DNA of 64,000 nt from JAMLHH01 sp037189845 (GTDB lineage: Bacteria; Bacteroidota; Bacteroidia; Chitinophagales; JADIYW01), in the NCBI GenBank assembly GCA_037189845.1, contig JBBCIS010000003.1, positions 1-64,000 on the forward strand. Direction: 5' to 3'. Both the position numbers and the translations under genes were made by a program. Each line of letters starts with the position of its first letter. Within the stretch, counting starts at the first letter, position 1. Under the pieces are notes generated by a model. It made no database searches. It was not told the DNA's origin and saw nothing but the letters and a program-made list of their open reading frames with translations. Positions 8,333 through 17,800 of this stretch are shown in pieces.

Positions 8333-10159
8333 CTAAACACCAGACTTCTTTATGTCTTTCAACATATCAGTTGTCAACAATCTGTAGGATTCATTTTTAT
8401 TTTTTTTCATCCATACCGGAGAAGAAGATTTATTAAAGCTCTCTTGTTTCAGTTGTGTCTTGACAATTTTATACGTTGATGTGTATTCAAATTTTTCTAC
8501 CAGCCTCACAAACAAAGGCACTGCATAAGATGGTAATTCTTTCAGAAGATATTCTTCAAAATCATTCCAGTCCAAATCAGCATTTTCTTTCAGCAGGATG
8601 GCTGCCATCCCGGCTTTTCCATCCGTATCCGGAATAGATACACCATAAACAGAACTGGTCGAAACCGCAGGATATGCATTGATAATTTCTTCTACTTCTG
8701 CTGTAGAAACATTTTCGCCCTTCCATCTGAATGTATCTCCATCTCTGTCTACAAACTGTGTATGCAGGAATCCTATATTACGCATGATATCTCCGGTATT
8801 ATACCAGGTATCTCCATTCTTAAATACGTTACGAAAAATTTTCTTATCATTTTCCTCCTTTTTGACGTATCCGGGAAAGGGATATCTTTCAGAGACTTCG
8901 AAAATCATCAAGCCGGCATCTCCCCATTGTACCTTTTTCATGAAGCCCTTTTTATCGTAGACCGGCTCACTTTTTTCTCGGTCATATTCTACAATTTCAA
9001 ATTTTGTAGCACACCATCCTACAGTGGAATCCAGATTCAATGTGTTAGTAAATGTCATATTCCCTTCTGAGGATGCATAAAATTCATACACTTCCGGAAT
9101 ATTAAATCTGTATTTAAAATTTTTCCAGATATCAGGACGCAAACCATTTCCGATAATTTTTTGCACATGATGCTGCTTATCCAGCTCACCCGGAGGCGCA
9201 TTATACAAGTATCTGCATATATCACCTATATAGATAAAAGCTGTCGCCTTGTATCGTATTGCATCTTTCCAGAATTCTGATGCGGAAAATTTTCTTCGAA
9301 CAGCCATTGCAGCGCCACTCACCGCTGAGCTCGACCAGGCGATCAATAAAGCGTTGGAATGGTAAAAAGGAATACTGACATAAATTACATCCTGGCTGTT
9401 CAGACTAAGATTGACTTTACCAAACCAATGCATGCAGGTCAGCCATTTTCTTTGTGTCTGGATAGATGCTTTAGGCATACCAGTTGTTCCGGAGGTGAAA
9501 ATATAGGCAAAAGGTGTTCCCGACTGCATGCTGCTCACTCCCGCTATATTCGTCGAAGGAAATCTGCTGATTATTTCCTCAACATTTATATAGTCATCAG
9601 GAAATGAACATTGGCCTTTATCTTTCAGACCGATATATACTTTTCTTCCCGGAGAAATTATATCTGATTTCACTTCCTCAAATGCCTGCATCAACTCTTC
9701 ACCAATAATGAAAAAACCATCATTTTTTTGGTTGATGCTGTGTTTTAGCACCAGGGACCTCTGATTGGAATTAATCAGTGAAGCTATTGCACCTAATTTT
9801 CCCAGTGCAGCCACTACAAAAAGAACTTCAGGTCTGTTTTCCAAAAACACAATTACAACCTGCCCTTTTTTTACTCCCTGATGGATCAGCAAATGAGCGT
9901 ATTGATTGACTATTGCATTCAATTCTGCATGAGTCCATGATTTATCTTCAAACAGAATTGCAGGATTATTTTTAAATCTGACTGCATTGCGCTCCAATAC
10001 TTTACCAATTGACTGCTCATCTGTATCTTTTTGTAGTAAAGCAGGAATTCCTCCCATAATTAATCCGGGGAGTTTTTCCGGTAATCTTTTTACAATCTGA
10101 GGAATCAGGTCCAGTAAACCAAGACGATATTTTTTATCAGAAGTATCAGACACAAGCAT
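8333..10159 (-). CDS. Long-chain acyl-CoA synthetase, FATP/FadD6 type
   Basis: A 608-residue ANL-superfamily adenylating enzyme that would activate fatty acids to acyl-CoA using ATP and CoA. Visible motifs are the P-loop-like 'YIFTSGTTGMPKAS' (about residue 220), 'VYEFYASSEGN' (A5-type), 'TWYNTGDIM' and 'FVDRDGDTFRWKGENVSTAEVEEI', with a C-terminal 'TYKIVKTQLKQE' near the end. The VGWCATKFEIVEYD and FRWKGENVSTAEV wording is typical of the SLC27/FATP-like very-long-chain branch. It supplies substrate for beta-oxidation, in keeping with the acyl-CoA dehydrogenases in this window. Confidence 0.9.
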   Translation of the reverse strand: MLVSDTSDKKYRLGLLDLIPQIVKRLPEKLPGLIMGGIPALLQKDTDEQSIGKVLERNAVRFKNNPAILFEDKSWTHAELNAIVNQYAHLLIHQGVKKGQVVIVFLENRPEVLFVVAALGKLGAIASLINSNQRSLVLKHSINQKNDGFFIIGEELMQAFEEVKSDIISPGRKVYIGLKDKGQCSFPDDYINVEEIISRFPSTNIAGVSSMQSGTPFAYIFTSGTTGMPKASIQTQRKWLTCMHWFGKVNLSLNSQDVIYVSIPFYHSNALLIAWSSSAVSGAAMAVRRKFSASEFWKDAIRYKATAFIYIGDICRYLYNAPPGELDKQHHVQKIIGNGLRPDIWKNFKYRFNIPEVYEFYASSEGNMTFTNTLNLDSTVGWCATKFEIVEYDREKSEPVYDKKGFMKKVQWGDAGLMIFEVSERYPFPGYVKKEENDKKIFRNVFKNGDTWYNTGDIMRNIGFLHTQFVDRDGDTFRWKGENVSTAEVEEIINAYPAVSTSSVYGVSIPDTDGKAGMAAILLKENADLDWNDFEEYLLKELPSYAVPLFVRLVEKFEYTSTYKIVKTQLKQESFNKSSSPVWMKKNKNESYRLLTTDMLKDIKKSGV

Positions 10160-10329
10160 TCATTTTGATTGCTAAATATACACGGATGAAAAATTGATTA
10201 CAAATTATCTTTCATCATTTAATATGCATGCATTTGAAAATCTTTTTTTAAAATTTAAGAATAGAATCCGGACAACAGGAGCGAATTAACCTTAACGAAG
10301 TATTGATATATCTCCATCCATAAAACTTT

Positions 10330-10337
10330 TACTTTTG
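10330..10337 (+). promoter_or_regulatory. -7 promoter element TACTTTTG for miaE-like gene
   Basis: An exact TAnnTTTG match. The longest reading frame of the downstream gene begins inside it (10335), so the genuine start must be the next ATG at 10356, 18 bp past the box. Confidence 0.6.
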
Positions 10338-10355
10338 CAGGAAGTACATTTCTTT

Positions 10356-10937
10356 ATGTTAGGGTTAAAGCTACCAACCGACCCAAGATGGGTAAATCTT
10401 GCAGAAAAAAGTATAGAAGAGATTCTGACAGATCACGCATATTGCGAACAAAAAGCTGCATCGACCTGTATCGCATTGATACAATTATATCCTGACAAAC
10501 AATATCTCGTTGACAGGCTGACCCCGGTGGTAATAGAAGAATGGACACATTTTAAGATGGTACTGGACGAGTTAAAGAAAAGAAATCTGTCACTTGGATA
10601 TCAAAGAAAAGATGAGTACGTACACAAACTAATGGAATTCAACATTAAAGGTGGAACTCCTGAGCAAAGGTTTCTGGATAAGATGCTGATGTCGGCTTTG
10701 ATTGAAGCAAGGTCATGTGAAAGATTCCGGTTATTATCCGAAGGCATATCAGACATCAGCCTGAGAGAGTTTTATAGAAAATTGATGATTGCTGAAGCAC
10801 TCCACTATACTATGTTTATAGATATAGCCTCTCATTATCTAGATAAAGAAAAAGTAAAAAGCCGATGGGAAGAATGGCTTGTTTATGAAGCTGAGGCACT
10901 ATTACAGCTGGAAATTCGTGGAGATAGAGTACATTGA
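10356..10937 (+). CDS. miaE: tRNA-(ms2io6A)-hydroxylase MiaE family
   Basis: The 193-residue product starts MLGLKLPTDPRWVNLAEKSI, matching the MiaE family, a ferritin-like di-iron monooxygenase that hydroxylates the isopentenyl group of ms2i6A37 in tRNA. Likely iron ligands lie in 'ILTDHAYCEQKAAS', 'VIEEWTHFKMVLDEL', 'EARSCERFRLL' and 'IAEALHYTMF'. The length fits the family. The start at 10356 is preferred because a promoter box covers the upstream alternative. The gene is monocistronic. Confidence 0.88.
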   Translation: MLGLKLPTDPRWVNLAEKSIEEILTDHAYCEQKAASTCIALIQLYPDKQYLVDRLTPVVIEEWTHFKMVLDELKKRNLSLGYQRKDEYVHKLMEFNIKGGTPEQRFLDKMLMSALIEARSCERFRLLSEGISDISLREFYRKLMIAEALHYTMFIDIASHYLDKEKVKSRWEEWLVYEAEALLQLEIRGDRVH

Positions 10938-11003
10938 TGAAATATATAACAATAATCTAAAAATACTTTTGATAATTTCATATTAAATTCATTTAGCATT
11001 TCT

Positions 11004-11011
11004 TAATTTTG
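11004..11011 (+). promoter_or_regulatory. -7 promoter element TAATTTTG for lipoprotein gene
   Basis: An exact TAnnTTTG match ending at the GTG that opens the longest frame. This moves the true start to the ATG at 11029. Confidence 0.5.
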
Positions 11012-11028
11012 TGTTAAACACACAAGCT

Positions 11029-11820
11029 ATGAAATTTTTCAAACCATTTATCATCTGCATTGCTATAGCAATCGGTATTGTATCTTGTTCCAAGGATAAC
11101 GAGAACAATAATGACAATAATGCGTCTATAAAAACGACGCCGGTAACTGTATTAAGTTACAGAGCAGCAAAAACAGGAGGTGCTATAGAGCAATCATCTT
11201 CTGCTGTAATCCAAAGAGGAGTTTGTTACGGTGAATCTCCTAGTCCTACAATTACCAACACTATTACAAAAGACGGTACTGGTCTTGGAACTTTCACCAG
11301 CAATTTGAATCAGCTAACCGCAAATAAAAAATATTACCTGAGAGCTTATATGGTCAATGAAACAGGTACTTACTACGGTAATGAAGTTGAATTTACCACA
11401 TTGGATTATCCGACTGAAAATATCTGGACTCTCAATGAATCGGTATACGTAGTTAATTCTCTTATTGGCTTTGTATGGGCTGCTACTGATAAATCATTTG
11501 CTGCAACTGATGAAGTAGCTACAGAAGGAAATATCATTTCTATAAAATTCAAACAAAAGCCCACAGAGACCAGAATATACAAATTGGTCAACAAAGATCC
11601 TAAAGTGTCTGAATTAGCTGATGATGAGTGTGTAATTGCAGTAATTTCCACAAGGAAACCCAATGATGGCACATTTATCTACACTCTGGATACACCTCAT
11701 ACCTTTCAGTTGACATATTCCGGAAGCAAGTGCACCCTAAACATTTCCAATGTAGAATTGAGCAACAGAGACGACATTGCTAAAAAAGTTACTTTCAAGG
11801 CAATATTGAAAGAAAAGTAA
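11029..11820 (+). CDS. Lipoprotein of unknown function
   Basis: A 263-residue product with a lipoprotein signal (MKFFKPFIICIAIAIGIVSC, lipidated Cys at about 20) followed by an Asn/Asp-rich linker (DNENNNDNN). Residues about 35-130 look like a fibronectin-III-like fold common in Bacteroidota surface lipoproteins ('RGVCYGESPSPTITN...GTFTSNLNQLTANKKYYLRAYMVNETGTYYGNEVEFTT'). The C-terminal half is unassigned. It is probably exposed on the outer membrane. A beta-barrel gene follows 61 bp later, but that gene has its own promoter box. Confidence 0.8.
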   Translation: MKFFKPFIICIAIAIGIVSCSKDNENNNDNNASIKTTPVTVLSYRAAKTGGAIEQSSSAVIQRGVCYGESPSPTITNTITKDGTGLGTFTSNLNQLTANKKYYLRAYMVNETGTYYGNEVEFTTLDYPTENIWTLNESVYVVNSLIGFVWAATDKSFAATDEVATEGNIISIKFKQKPTETRIYKLVNKDPKVSELADDECVIAVISTRKPNDGTFIYTLDTPHTFQLTYSGSKCTLNISNVELSNRDDIAKKVTFKAILKEK

Positions 11821-11856
11821 AAGAAGTACGACCTTTCGCTTTAGCCCTCCATTTAC

Positions 11857-11864
11857 TACATTTG
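11857..11864 (+). promoter_or_regulatory. -7 promoter element TACATTTG for the DUF5723 gene
   Basis: An exact TAnnTTTG match lying 17 bp upstream of the ATG at 11882, between the lipoprotein gene and the DUF5723 gene. Confidence 0.5.
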
Positions 11865-11881
11865 GTTATAATTATATCAAT

Positions 11882-13249
11882 ATGTTAGCCGGGAGTCCAA
11901 AGTTCATACGCCGAAGTTTACTTATCTTATCAGTTTTAATTGCACAGGAAGGCTTCTCTCAATCTTTTTTGGGACCTCACCTTTCTCAATACGATCCTTT
12001 AAAAGCAGTATATTTTAATCCTGCCTCTCTTCCCAATAGTGAGATGAGATGGCAGGTTAATATTTTAAGCGCAGATGTTTCTGTAGGAAATGATTTTTTA
12101 AGAGTAGCTACACTCAAAGGGATTTTTAAAGATTTCGATCCTTATCATTTCTTTGAGGTAAGCATGAATGGCAAAAGCAAAAATCTGAATATCAACTCCG
12201 ACATCAGAGGACCGGGCTTTATGATGAATCTTGGAAAAAACTCGATCGCTTTCGGAACAAGAATCAAAGAAGTAGCCAGTGTTAACGATCTAAACGAAGA
12301 TCTGGCGTACTCCCTGTTCCACCACTACAACGACCTCATGTCGTATATTCCGGAATTCAGGAATGAGAATACTTCCGCAGCTGTCAATGCCTATGCAGAA
12401 TACAGTATTGCTTATGCAAGAAAAATCATTGACAAACCTATGCATGAATTATCTGCCGGAGTCAATTTTAAAGTTCTTGATAAAATATTTTATTCATCTT
12501 TTGATGGAAAAAATATTGAGTTCAATAAATATGAAGGAATTTTAGACGGATCAGTCAATGTACATCGTTCAGAATTTGATCTTGCTGTTTCTGATGATTA
12601 TGAAGATAATTCATTCAGGCATGACTGGAGACCGGACGGATGGGCAATAGATGCCGGTGTGGAATACGCATTCAAGCCAAGCAGACTCTTCGGAAAGTAC
12701 TTATTAAAGGTAGGTGTAGCATTAAATGATTTCGGTACTTTAAAACAGCAATATGGTACCTCCAGCTTCCACTTTATAGGCAACGACCGAAATGTACCTG
12801 CCAGTAGCTTACAAAACGAAAACGGAGAAATCAATCCATATAATCAGGTATTAGATTCTGTGGGCACAAGAACGCCGCTTACAGGCAAAAAGAACATCAC
12901 TTTACCATCCGTCATGCATATATACATAGACGTAAAGGCACTTCCTAAACTTTACCTTTATGGAGGCTTACAGATTAATCCTTACAATTTTAAAAACAAA
13001 GACGGTCTCGCAAATCTTCCTACCAGATATACTTTGGTTCCGAGGTTTGAATTGAGAAGATTGGGAATATACGCTCCTTTAAGCTGGGATAAATATGAAA
13101 ATTTCAGCAGTGGTGTTGGTGTAAGGTTCGGACAGTTTTCTTTAGGCTCTGCAAATATCATCTCATCAGTCATCAAAAATGATTTTAAAGGAGTTGACAT
13201 TTATCTGTCACTATCATTCGGAGGCAAAAGAAGAACTGAAAAGATATAA
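11882..13249 (+). CDS. DUF5723 family outer-membrane beta-barrel protein
   Basis: A 455-residue protein with a signal peptide (ending EGFSQ, about residue 27). The mature N-terminus 'SQYDPLKAVYFNPASLPNSEMRWQVNILSADVSVGNDF' is diagnostic, by recall, of DUF5723 proteins, which are PorV/FadL-like barrels of Bacteroidota. Alternating amphipathic strands run to the C-terminus ('GVDIYLSLSFGG'). Function is unknown; related barrels act in T9SS or hydrophobic substrate uptake. It ends in a bidirectional terminator shared with rpmA. Confidence 0.85.
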   Translation: MLAGSPKFIRRSLLILSVLIAQEGFSQSFLGPHLSQYDPLKAVYFNPASLPNSEMRWQVNILSADVSVGNDFLRVATLKGIFKDFDPYHFFEVSMNGKSKNLNINSDIRGPGFMMNLGKNSIAFGTRIKEVASVNDLNEDLAYSLFHHYNDLMSYIPEFRNENTSAAVNAYAEYSIAYARKIIDKPMHELSAGVNFKVLDKIFYSSFDGKNIEFNKYEGILDGSVNVHRSEFDLAVSDDYEDNSFRHDWRPDGWAIDAGVEYAFKPSRLFGKYLLKVGVALNDFGTLKQQYGTSSFHFIGNDRNVPASSLQNENGEINPYNQVLDSVGTRTPLTGKKNITLPSVMHIYIDVKALPKLYLYGGLQINPYNFKNKDGLANLPTRYTLVPRFELRRLGIYAPLSWDKYENFSSGVGVRFGQFSLGSANIISSVIKNDFKGVDIYLSLSFGGKRRTEKI

Positions 13250-13251
13250 AC

Positions 13252-13280
13252 AAAAAAGCCATGCAATGCATGGCTTTTAT
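13252..13280. terminator. Bidirectional terminator between DUF5723 gene and rpmA
   Basis: The near-perfect palindrome AAAAGCCATGCA/TGCATGGCTTTT (13254-13265 and 13267-13278) has A- and T-runs on the two sides, so it can end both convergent transcripts. Confidence 0.88.
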
Positions 13281-13298
13281 TATATAGATGCTATGATA

Positions 13299-13556
13299 TT
13301 AAGCTTCTGTAGCGATAGACACAAATGTTCTATCTTTAATTCCTTTAGTGAAAACCACTTTACCTTCTTTCAAAGCAAAAAGTGTATGATCTCTACCGAT
13401 ACCAACATTAGTACCAGGATGGAATTTAGTACCTCTTTGACGAACGATGATATTACCAGGAATTACTGCCTGACCACCGAATATTTTAACTCCTAAACGT
13501 TTGCTTTCTGATTCACGTCCGTTCTTGGAACTACCGACACCTTTCTTGTGAGCCAT
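13299..13556 (-). CDS. rpmA: 50S ribosomal protein L27
   Basis: An 85-residue L27, with the mature-like N-terminus MAHKKGVGSSKNGRESESKRLGVK and the conserved 'QRGTKFHPGTNVGIGRDHTLFAL'. There is no Firmicutes-type cleavable N-terminal extension. It lies 19 bp downstream of rplU in the usual rplU-rpmA operon. Confidence 0.99.
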   Translation of the reverse strand: MAHKKGVGSSKNGRESESKRLGVKIFGGQAVIPGNIIVRQRGTKFHPGTNVGIGRDHTLFALKEGKVVFTKGIKDRTFVSIATEA

Positions 13557-13575
13557 TTCTTTATATTTTTAATAA

Positions 13576-13884
13576 TTAAGCAATTCCTTCAATCTTAATC
13601 TTTGTAAAAGACTGGCGGAAACCATTTTTCAATTTGTATCCTTTACGGCGTTTTTTCTTGAAAACGATAACTTTATCGCCTTTCAATTGATCAACAATAG
13701 TTGCAGAAACTTTTGCGCCTTCTATTACAGGTGCGCCTACCTGAACAGCACCGTTATTATCAATCAATAACACTCTATCAAAATTTACAGCATCTCCTGC
13801 ATTTCCTTGTAATTTGTGCACGAAGATTTCCTGATTTTGTGCTACTTTAAATTGTTGTCCGTTAATTTCAACGATCGCGTACAT
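13576..13884 (-). CDS. rplU: 50S ribosomal protein L21
   Basis: The 102-residue L21 starts MYAIVEINGQQFKV. The GTG one codon upstream is not needed. 'VIVFKKKRRKGYKLKNGFRQSFTKIKIEGI' is the conserved C-terminal signature. It is the first gene of the rplU-rpmA operon and has a -7 promoter element 23 bp upstream. Confidence 0.99.
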   Translation of the reverse strand: MYAIVEINGQQFKVAQNQEIFVHKLQGNAGDAVNFDRVLLIDNNGAVQVGAPVIEGAKVSATIVDQLKGDKVIVFKKKRRKGYKLKNGFRQSFTKIKIEGIA

Positions 13885-13907
13885 CACCTAAATCTGTTTA
13901 GTGGGTG

Positions 13908-13915
13908 CAAAGATA
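13908..13915 (-). promoter_or_regulatory. -7 promoter element TATCTTTG of rplU-rpmA
   Basis: An exact Bacteroidota -7 consensus on the minus strand, ending 23 bp before the rplU start codon. No -33 element is clear. Confidence 0.6.
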
Positions 13916-14033
13916 GTATTTTATATTCTATTATTCGCACCGATTATAAAAATATATTTCCAATTTATCCACAAAAATATACTCCTCAAAAGTATTTTGT
14001 GAATTCTTCCTGTAAAAATTCGATTAAGAATTT

Positions 14034-15314
14034 CTACAGCTTAACAAACTTGTACGTTTCAGACAGATTCTGATCTGTAATAATCTGTATAAGATAGCTC
14101 CCCTGAGCCAAACGGCTGATATCCAAAGGTACGATATTGCCGGATTTGCCGGATTGTACATCTCTGTGAATCAGCAATTTTCCCTGTACATCATAAATCA
14201 CCAGCTCTCTGCTTCTAACCTGAGTATCGGAAAACTGGACATTAATAGTGCTGCCAGCCGGATTAGGATAGATGACAGTGGTATATTTTACCACATCTTT
14301 AATAAATACCTGCTCTATAGGTGAGTAAGTAATACTACCACCTATATCTACCTGCTTCAATCTGTAATAGCTATATCCTGCATATGGATCAGGATCTACA
14401 CCTTCGTAATTTCTCGGTTGATTGCTAAATCCCTCTGCAGGAACTTCCAGAACATACTCCCATGTTTTTCCGTCCAGAGACCTTTCTACAATAAATTTAT
14501 CAGAATTCTGCTCTGAAACTGTCTGCCATGTCAGATGTACAATCTTATTGTCCACGGCCTCAGCCTCAAAAGATACTAACTCAACCGGCAACGGGCTAAT
14601 CTTATCTACGATAACCCACCAATCAAAAATCTCGTCATTAGGGACAACCGGTACACTTACTGTATTATTGGTAACATTGACGGTAGCTTCTCCTCCTCCC
14701 GGCAGAAAGTCATACCAGGTATCCAGAACAGGATTATATCTTTGAATAAATACCAGATTTTCATTGATAATATTTCCGGCATTCAAATGTTCCTGATCTC
14801 TGTAAGAGAGTGATAAAAAGCTAAAGTTTGGTCTGTCGGCATTGGCTGAAGAATAGTCTCTCGCTTTAATTTTCCAGAATCGATCCATCACATACGGCGA
14901 ATTGTCCGCTGCTTCAAATCCTCTGAAATTTGTAATGCCTGCGGGCAAATAAGATGTATTCAGATAATCAGGACCTCCGTAAGTTGCCAGTTCAAAATAT
15001 CCGTTTCCTATTCCTCCGAGCGTGCTGAAATGCAATGGCAGATAATTGGCTGTTCCAAGTCCAAATGGAACAAAGTAATTTCCATTTCTATTGCCAATAT
15101 TCCATCTGACCACGTCATTTTCATGCTCCGAAATAATATGACCACCGGCCATTGTTCTTTTTATAGCTGTATCTACCGGATTATCAATGACTAAATTAGC
15201 TCCGTTCTCAATATTGATAAATCCTCCGTTTATTACAAGGACTGCTCCGTTTTGAGCATTTACACTCAAAAAGACACAAAAACTCCAAAAAAATAAAAGC
15301 AGATACCTTCTCAT
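14034..15314 (-). CDS. Secreted protein with T9SS type A sorting domain
   Basis: The 426-residue protein is read from ATG 15314 (MRRYLLLFFWSFCVFL, signal peptide ending VNAQ). The N-terminal half resembles Bacteroidota repeat-adhesin fragments ('GGHIISEHENDVVRWNIGNRNGNYFVPFG'). Residues about 250-335 are fibronectin-like ('LPVELVSFEAEAVDNKIVHLTWQTVSEQNSDKFIVERSLDGKTWE...YSYYRLKQVDIGGSITYS'), a module that often precedes sorting tails. The end is a type A sorting domain ('TVIYPNPAGSTINVQF...ELVIYDVQGKLL...LAQGSYLIQII...ETYKFVKL'). It should be exported across the outer membrane by the type IX system. The upstream TTG start of the longest frame lies inside a promoter box. Confidence 0.88.
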   Translation of the reverse strand: MRRYLLLFFWSFCVFLSVNAQNGAVLVINGGFINIENGANLVIDNPVDTAIKRTMAGGHIISEHENDVVRWNIGNRNGNYFVPFGLGTANYLPLHFSTLGGIGNGYFELATYGGPDYLNTSYLPAGITNFRGFEAADNSPYVMDRFWKIKARDYSSANADRPNFSFLSLSYRDQEHLNAGNIINENLVFIQRYNPVLDTWYDFLPGGGEATVNVTNNTVSVPVVPNDEIFDWWVIVDKISPLPVELVSFEAEAVDNKIVHLTWQTVSEQNSDKFIVERSLDGKTWEYVLEVPAEGFSNQPRNYEGVDPDPYAGYSYYRLKQVDIGGSITYSPIEQVFIKDVVKYTTVIYPNPAGSTINVQFSDTQVRSRELVIYDVQGKLLIHRDVQSGKSGNIVPLDISRLAQGSYLIQIITDQNLSETYKFVKL

Positions 15315-15332
15315 TTGACTATAAGCAATATT

Positions 15333-15340
15333 CAAATGTA
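15333..15340 (-). promoter_or_regulatory. -7 promoter element TACATTTG for the T9SS protein gene
   Basis: An exact match on the minus strand, overlapping the TTG that opens the longest frame. The ATG 18 bp past the box (15314) is therefore the start. Confidence 0.55.
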
Positions 15341-15379
15341 ATACTTTTATCTTATAAAAAATACCTGATTCCTATCCTG

Positions 15380-16036
15380 TCAATTGAAGCTCCATGGTCT
15401 GTCATAATGCCTGTACGAAAAGCCTGCATTACCCAGTCCCTGTGAACCTAGCCCCAGCTCCAGCACAAACCCGAAATCTCTGCCAATTCTCATAGCTATC
15501 GGTGTGATCTGGTATGCAAAGGTGACACCGGTGTCGTTCAATTCAGAGGAGCTCTCATATTGGCTGTTTAATATCATTACTCCGGCACCGATAGCTCCAT
15601 ACAGAGCAAATTTAGGATTGCGGACATAATAAAAATCCAATCTCGGAAGAACAGAAGCTGCGTGAAATTTATTAGTCAATGTTGCACCTGCCTGATTTTC
15701 ATATTTCATTCCTGTATAAGAATAGATCAGGCTTGCTCCAACACTTAGCTTTTCTTTGACGAAAAATTTATAATTGAGACTCACCGGCCCGATAAAGGAG
15801 TAAGATTCATTTTTCAGGTCTAAATCAGCAATAGGCTTTAGGATACCAATACCTATAGAATTGAGAAAGCTGATCGCCAGCTGATCATTGGAAAGATAAC
15901 CATACCCCACTCCTACTTCATGCTGAGGATAAGGACAGGTAGAATAGGTTCTTGCAAAAGATTGCTGATAGCTCAATAAACTGATACCTGTAAATAAAGC
16001 AAGCTTATACAATGAAGATTTTAATACTAATTCCAT
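15380..16036 (-). CDS. Outer-membrane beta-barrel protein, hypothetical
   Basis: A 218-residue protein with a signal peptide (about residues 1-28, ending QSFA-R). The body has alternating aromatic/glycine amphipathic strands ('HEVGVGYGYLSND', 'VSLNYKFFVKEKLSVGASLIYSYTGM', 'FALYGAIGAGVMIL', 'GFVLELGLGSQGLGNAGFSYRH'), typical of small porin-like OmpA/OprF-type barrels. It lies upstream of the T9SS gene on the same strand, 65 bp away, but that gene has its own promoter. No specific function. Confidence 0.75.
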   Translation of the reverse strand: MELVLKSSLYKLALFTGISLLSYQQSFARTYSTCPYPQHEVGVGYGYLSNDQLAISFLNSIGIGILKPIADLDLKNESYSFIGPVSLNYKFFVKEKLSVGASLIYSYTGMKYENQAGATLTNKFHAASVLPRLDFYYVRNPKFALYGAIGAGVMILNSQYESSSELNDTGVTFAYQITPIAMRIGRDFGFVLELGLGSQGLGNAGFSYRHYDRPWSFN

Positions 16037-16120
16037 CTAAAACAACAATAAATAATCTGAGCTCAAAGCTATATCATTCATCACTAAAAATCTTTTCTTT
16101 AGAAAAGTCTTAACAATAAA

Positions 16121-16152
16121 TAAAAAGGGCTTCTCCGAAGAAAAGCCCTTGT
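16121..16152 (-). terminator. Rho-independent terminator of aceB-aceA
   Basis: AAGGGCTT (16125-16132) pairs with AAGCCCTT (16143-16150), and a T-run follows on the minus strand, 24 bp after the aceA stop. Confidence 0.85.
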
Positions 16153-16175
16153 ATAGATTGATTTATAAAAATCTA

Positions 16176-17759
16176 CTAGTGGAATTGGTTTGATGTGTTT
16201 TTAGCACCACCAGCTTTCAACGCTAATTCACCAGCAAAGAATTCTTTGTGATCATCACCTATGTCAGAACCTGACATTCTTTGGTGTTTAACACAAGATA
16301 CTCCTTTACGTAATTCCTGACGTTGTACACCAGTTACATAAGCCAACATACCTTCTTCTCCGAAGTAACCTTTAGAAAGGTCGTTCATTTGAAGAGCGTT
16401 AGTATGGTAAGTAGGCAATGTGATCAAGTGGTGGAATACACCTGCTTCACGTGCAGCATCAGCCTGGAACGTACGGATTTTCTCGTCAGCTCTTCTGCAT
16501 AATTCTGTACCATCATATTTCACATCCATCAACTCAGCACGGTTGTATGCAGATACATCTTCACCAGCTTCTTTCATTGCATCATAAGCTTGCTTACGGA
16601 AGTTCAATGTCCAGTTGAAAGATGGAGAGTTGTTATAAACCAATTTAGCGTTAGGAACAACTTCTTTGATTCTGTTCACCATGTGAGCGATCTGTCCTAC
16701 GTGAGGAGTCGGAGTTTCAATCCAGATCAAGTCAGCACCAGCCTGTAAGCTGCTGATACAGTCTAATACTACACGGTCAATGTTAGAACCGTCAGCAAAT
16801 TCAAACAAACCGCTTGACAAACGAACTGGTCTTACCAATTTGCCATCTTTTTTCAATAAAACGTCATCATCGTTTACATCTTCGATAGAAACTTCTTCAG
16901 TTTTAAGGAAGTTGATGTATTGAGAACCTAAATCTCCTTTCTCACGAGATACAGGAAGTGTTTGAGTCAAACCAGCTCCTTCAGAGTCAGTACGAGCAAC
17001 GATGATACCATCATCAACACCAAGCTCTAAGAATGCATAACGAAGTGCATTAATTTTAGCGTGGAATTCTTCATGAGGTACAGTTACTTTACCATCCTGG
17101 TGACCACATTGCTTAACATCAGAAACCTGATTTTCAATCTGAAGAGCACAAGCACCTGCTTCGATCATTTTTTTACCTAACAAGTAAGTAGCTTCTGGGT
17201 TACCGAAACCAGCGTCGATGTCAGCAATGATTGGAACTACGTGAGTTTCGAAATTGTCAATCAAATCCTGAACGTCTTCACCAGCTTCCTGACGACGGAA
17301 AAGGTCGTTCAATTCTACAGCGTCAGCTTGTCTCAAGAACTTATAAATTTCTTCGATAAGTGCAGGTACTGTAGTTTTTTCGTGCATAGACTGGTCAGGT
17401 AACGGACCGAACTCAGAACGCAATGCAGCAACCATCCATCCAGAAAGATAGATGTAAGTTTTGTCAGTAGTTTTTTTGTGTTTTTTTACCGCGATGATTT
17501 TTTGTTGCGCGATAAAACCATGCCAGCAACCTAATGATTGAGTATATTTTGATGAATCAGCATCATACTCAGCCATGTCTTTACGCATGATAGCAGCAGT
17601 ATATTTTGCGATGTCCAAACCTGTTCTGAAACGGTTTTGAACGACCATACGTGCAGCAGTCTCAGGGCTGATAGCATCCCAGGTATTGCCATATTTCTCT
17701 TTAAGAGCTTTTACTTTCTCTAAAGCAGAAATATAATTTGTTTCTGATGGATTTCCCAT
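16176..17759 (-). CDS. aceA: Isocitrate lyase
   Basis: A 527-residue enzyme that splits isocitrate into succinate and glyoxylate, the first step of the glyoxylate shunt. The active-site cysteine lies in 'VKQCGHQDGKVTVPHEEF', the KQCGHQ variant of the longer isocitrate lyases such as the roughly 530-residue Pseudomonas enzyme, rather than the KKCGH of the E. coli form. 'PIIADIDAGFGNPEATYLL' and 'LVYNNSPSFNW' are also conserved. It is second in an operon 41 bp after aceB. Confidence 0.97.
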   Translation of the reverse strand: MGNPSETNYISALEKVKALKEKYGNTWDAISPETAARMVVQNRFRTGLDIAKYTAAIMRKDMAEYDADSSKYTQSLGCWHGFIAQQKIIAVKKHKKTTDKTYIYLSGWMVAALRSEFGPLPDQSMHEKTTVPALIEEIYKFLRQADAVELNDLFRRQEAGEDVQDLIDNFETHVVPIIADIDAGFGNPEATYLLGKKMIEAGACALQIENQVSDVKQCGHQDGKVTVPHEEFHAKINALRYAFLELGVDDGIIVARTDSEGAGLTQTLPVSREKGDLGSQYINFLKTEEVSIEDVNDDDVLLKKDGKLVRPVRLSSGLFEFADGSNIDRVVLDCISSLQAGADLIWIETPTPHVGQIAHMVNRIKEVVPNAKLVYNNSPSFNWTLNFRKQAYDAMKEAGEDVSAYNRAELMDVKYDGTELCRRADEKIRTFQADAAREAGVFHHLITLPTYHTNALQMNDLSKGYFGEEGMLAYVTGVQRQELRKGVSCVKHQRMSGSDIGDDHKEFFAGELALKAGGAKNTSNQFH

Positions 17760-17800
17760 AATTCTATTAAGTTAATATATGTAAAAAATTAGTTCCCAAT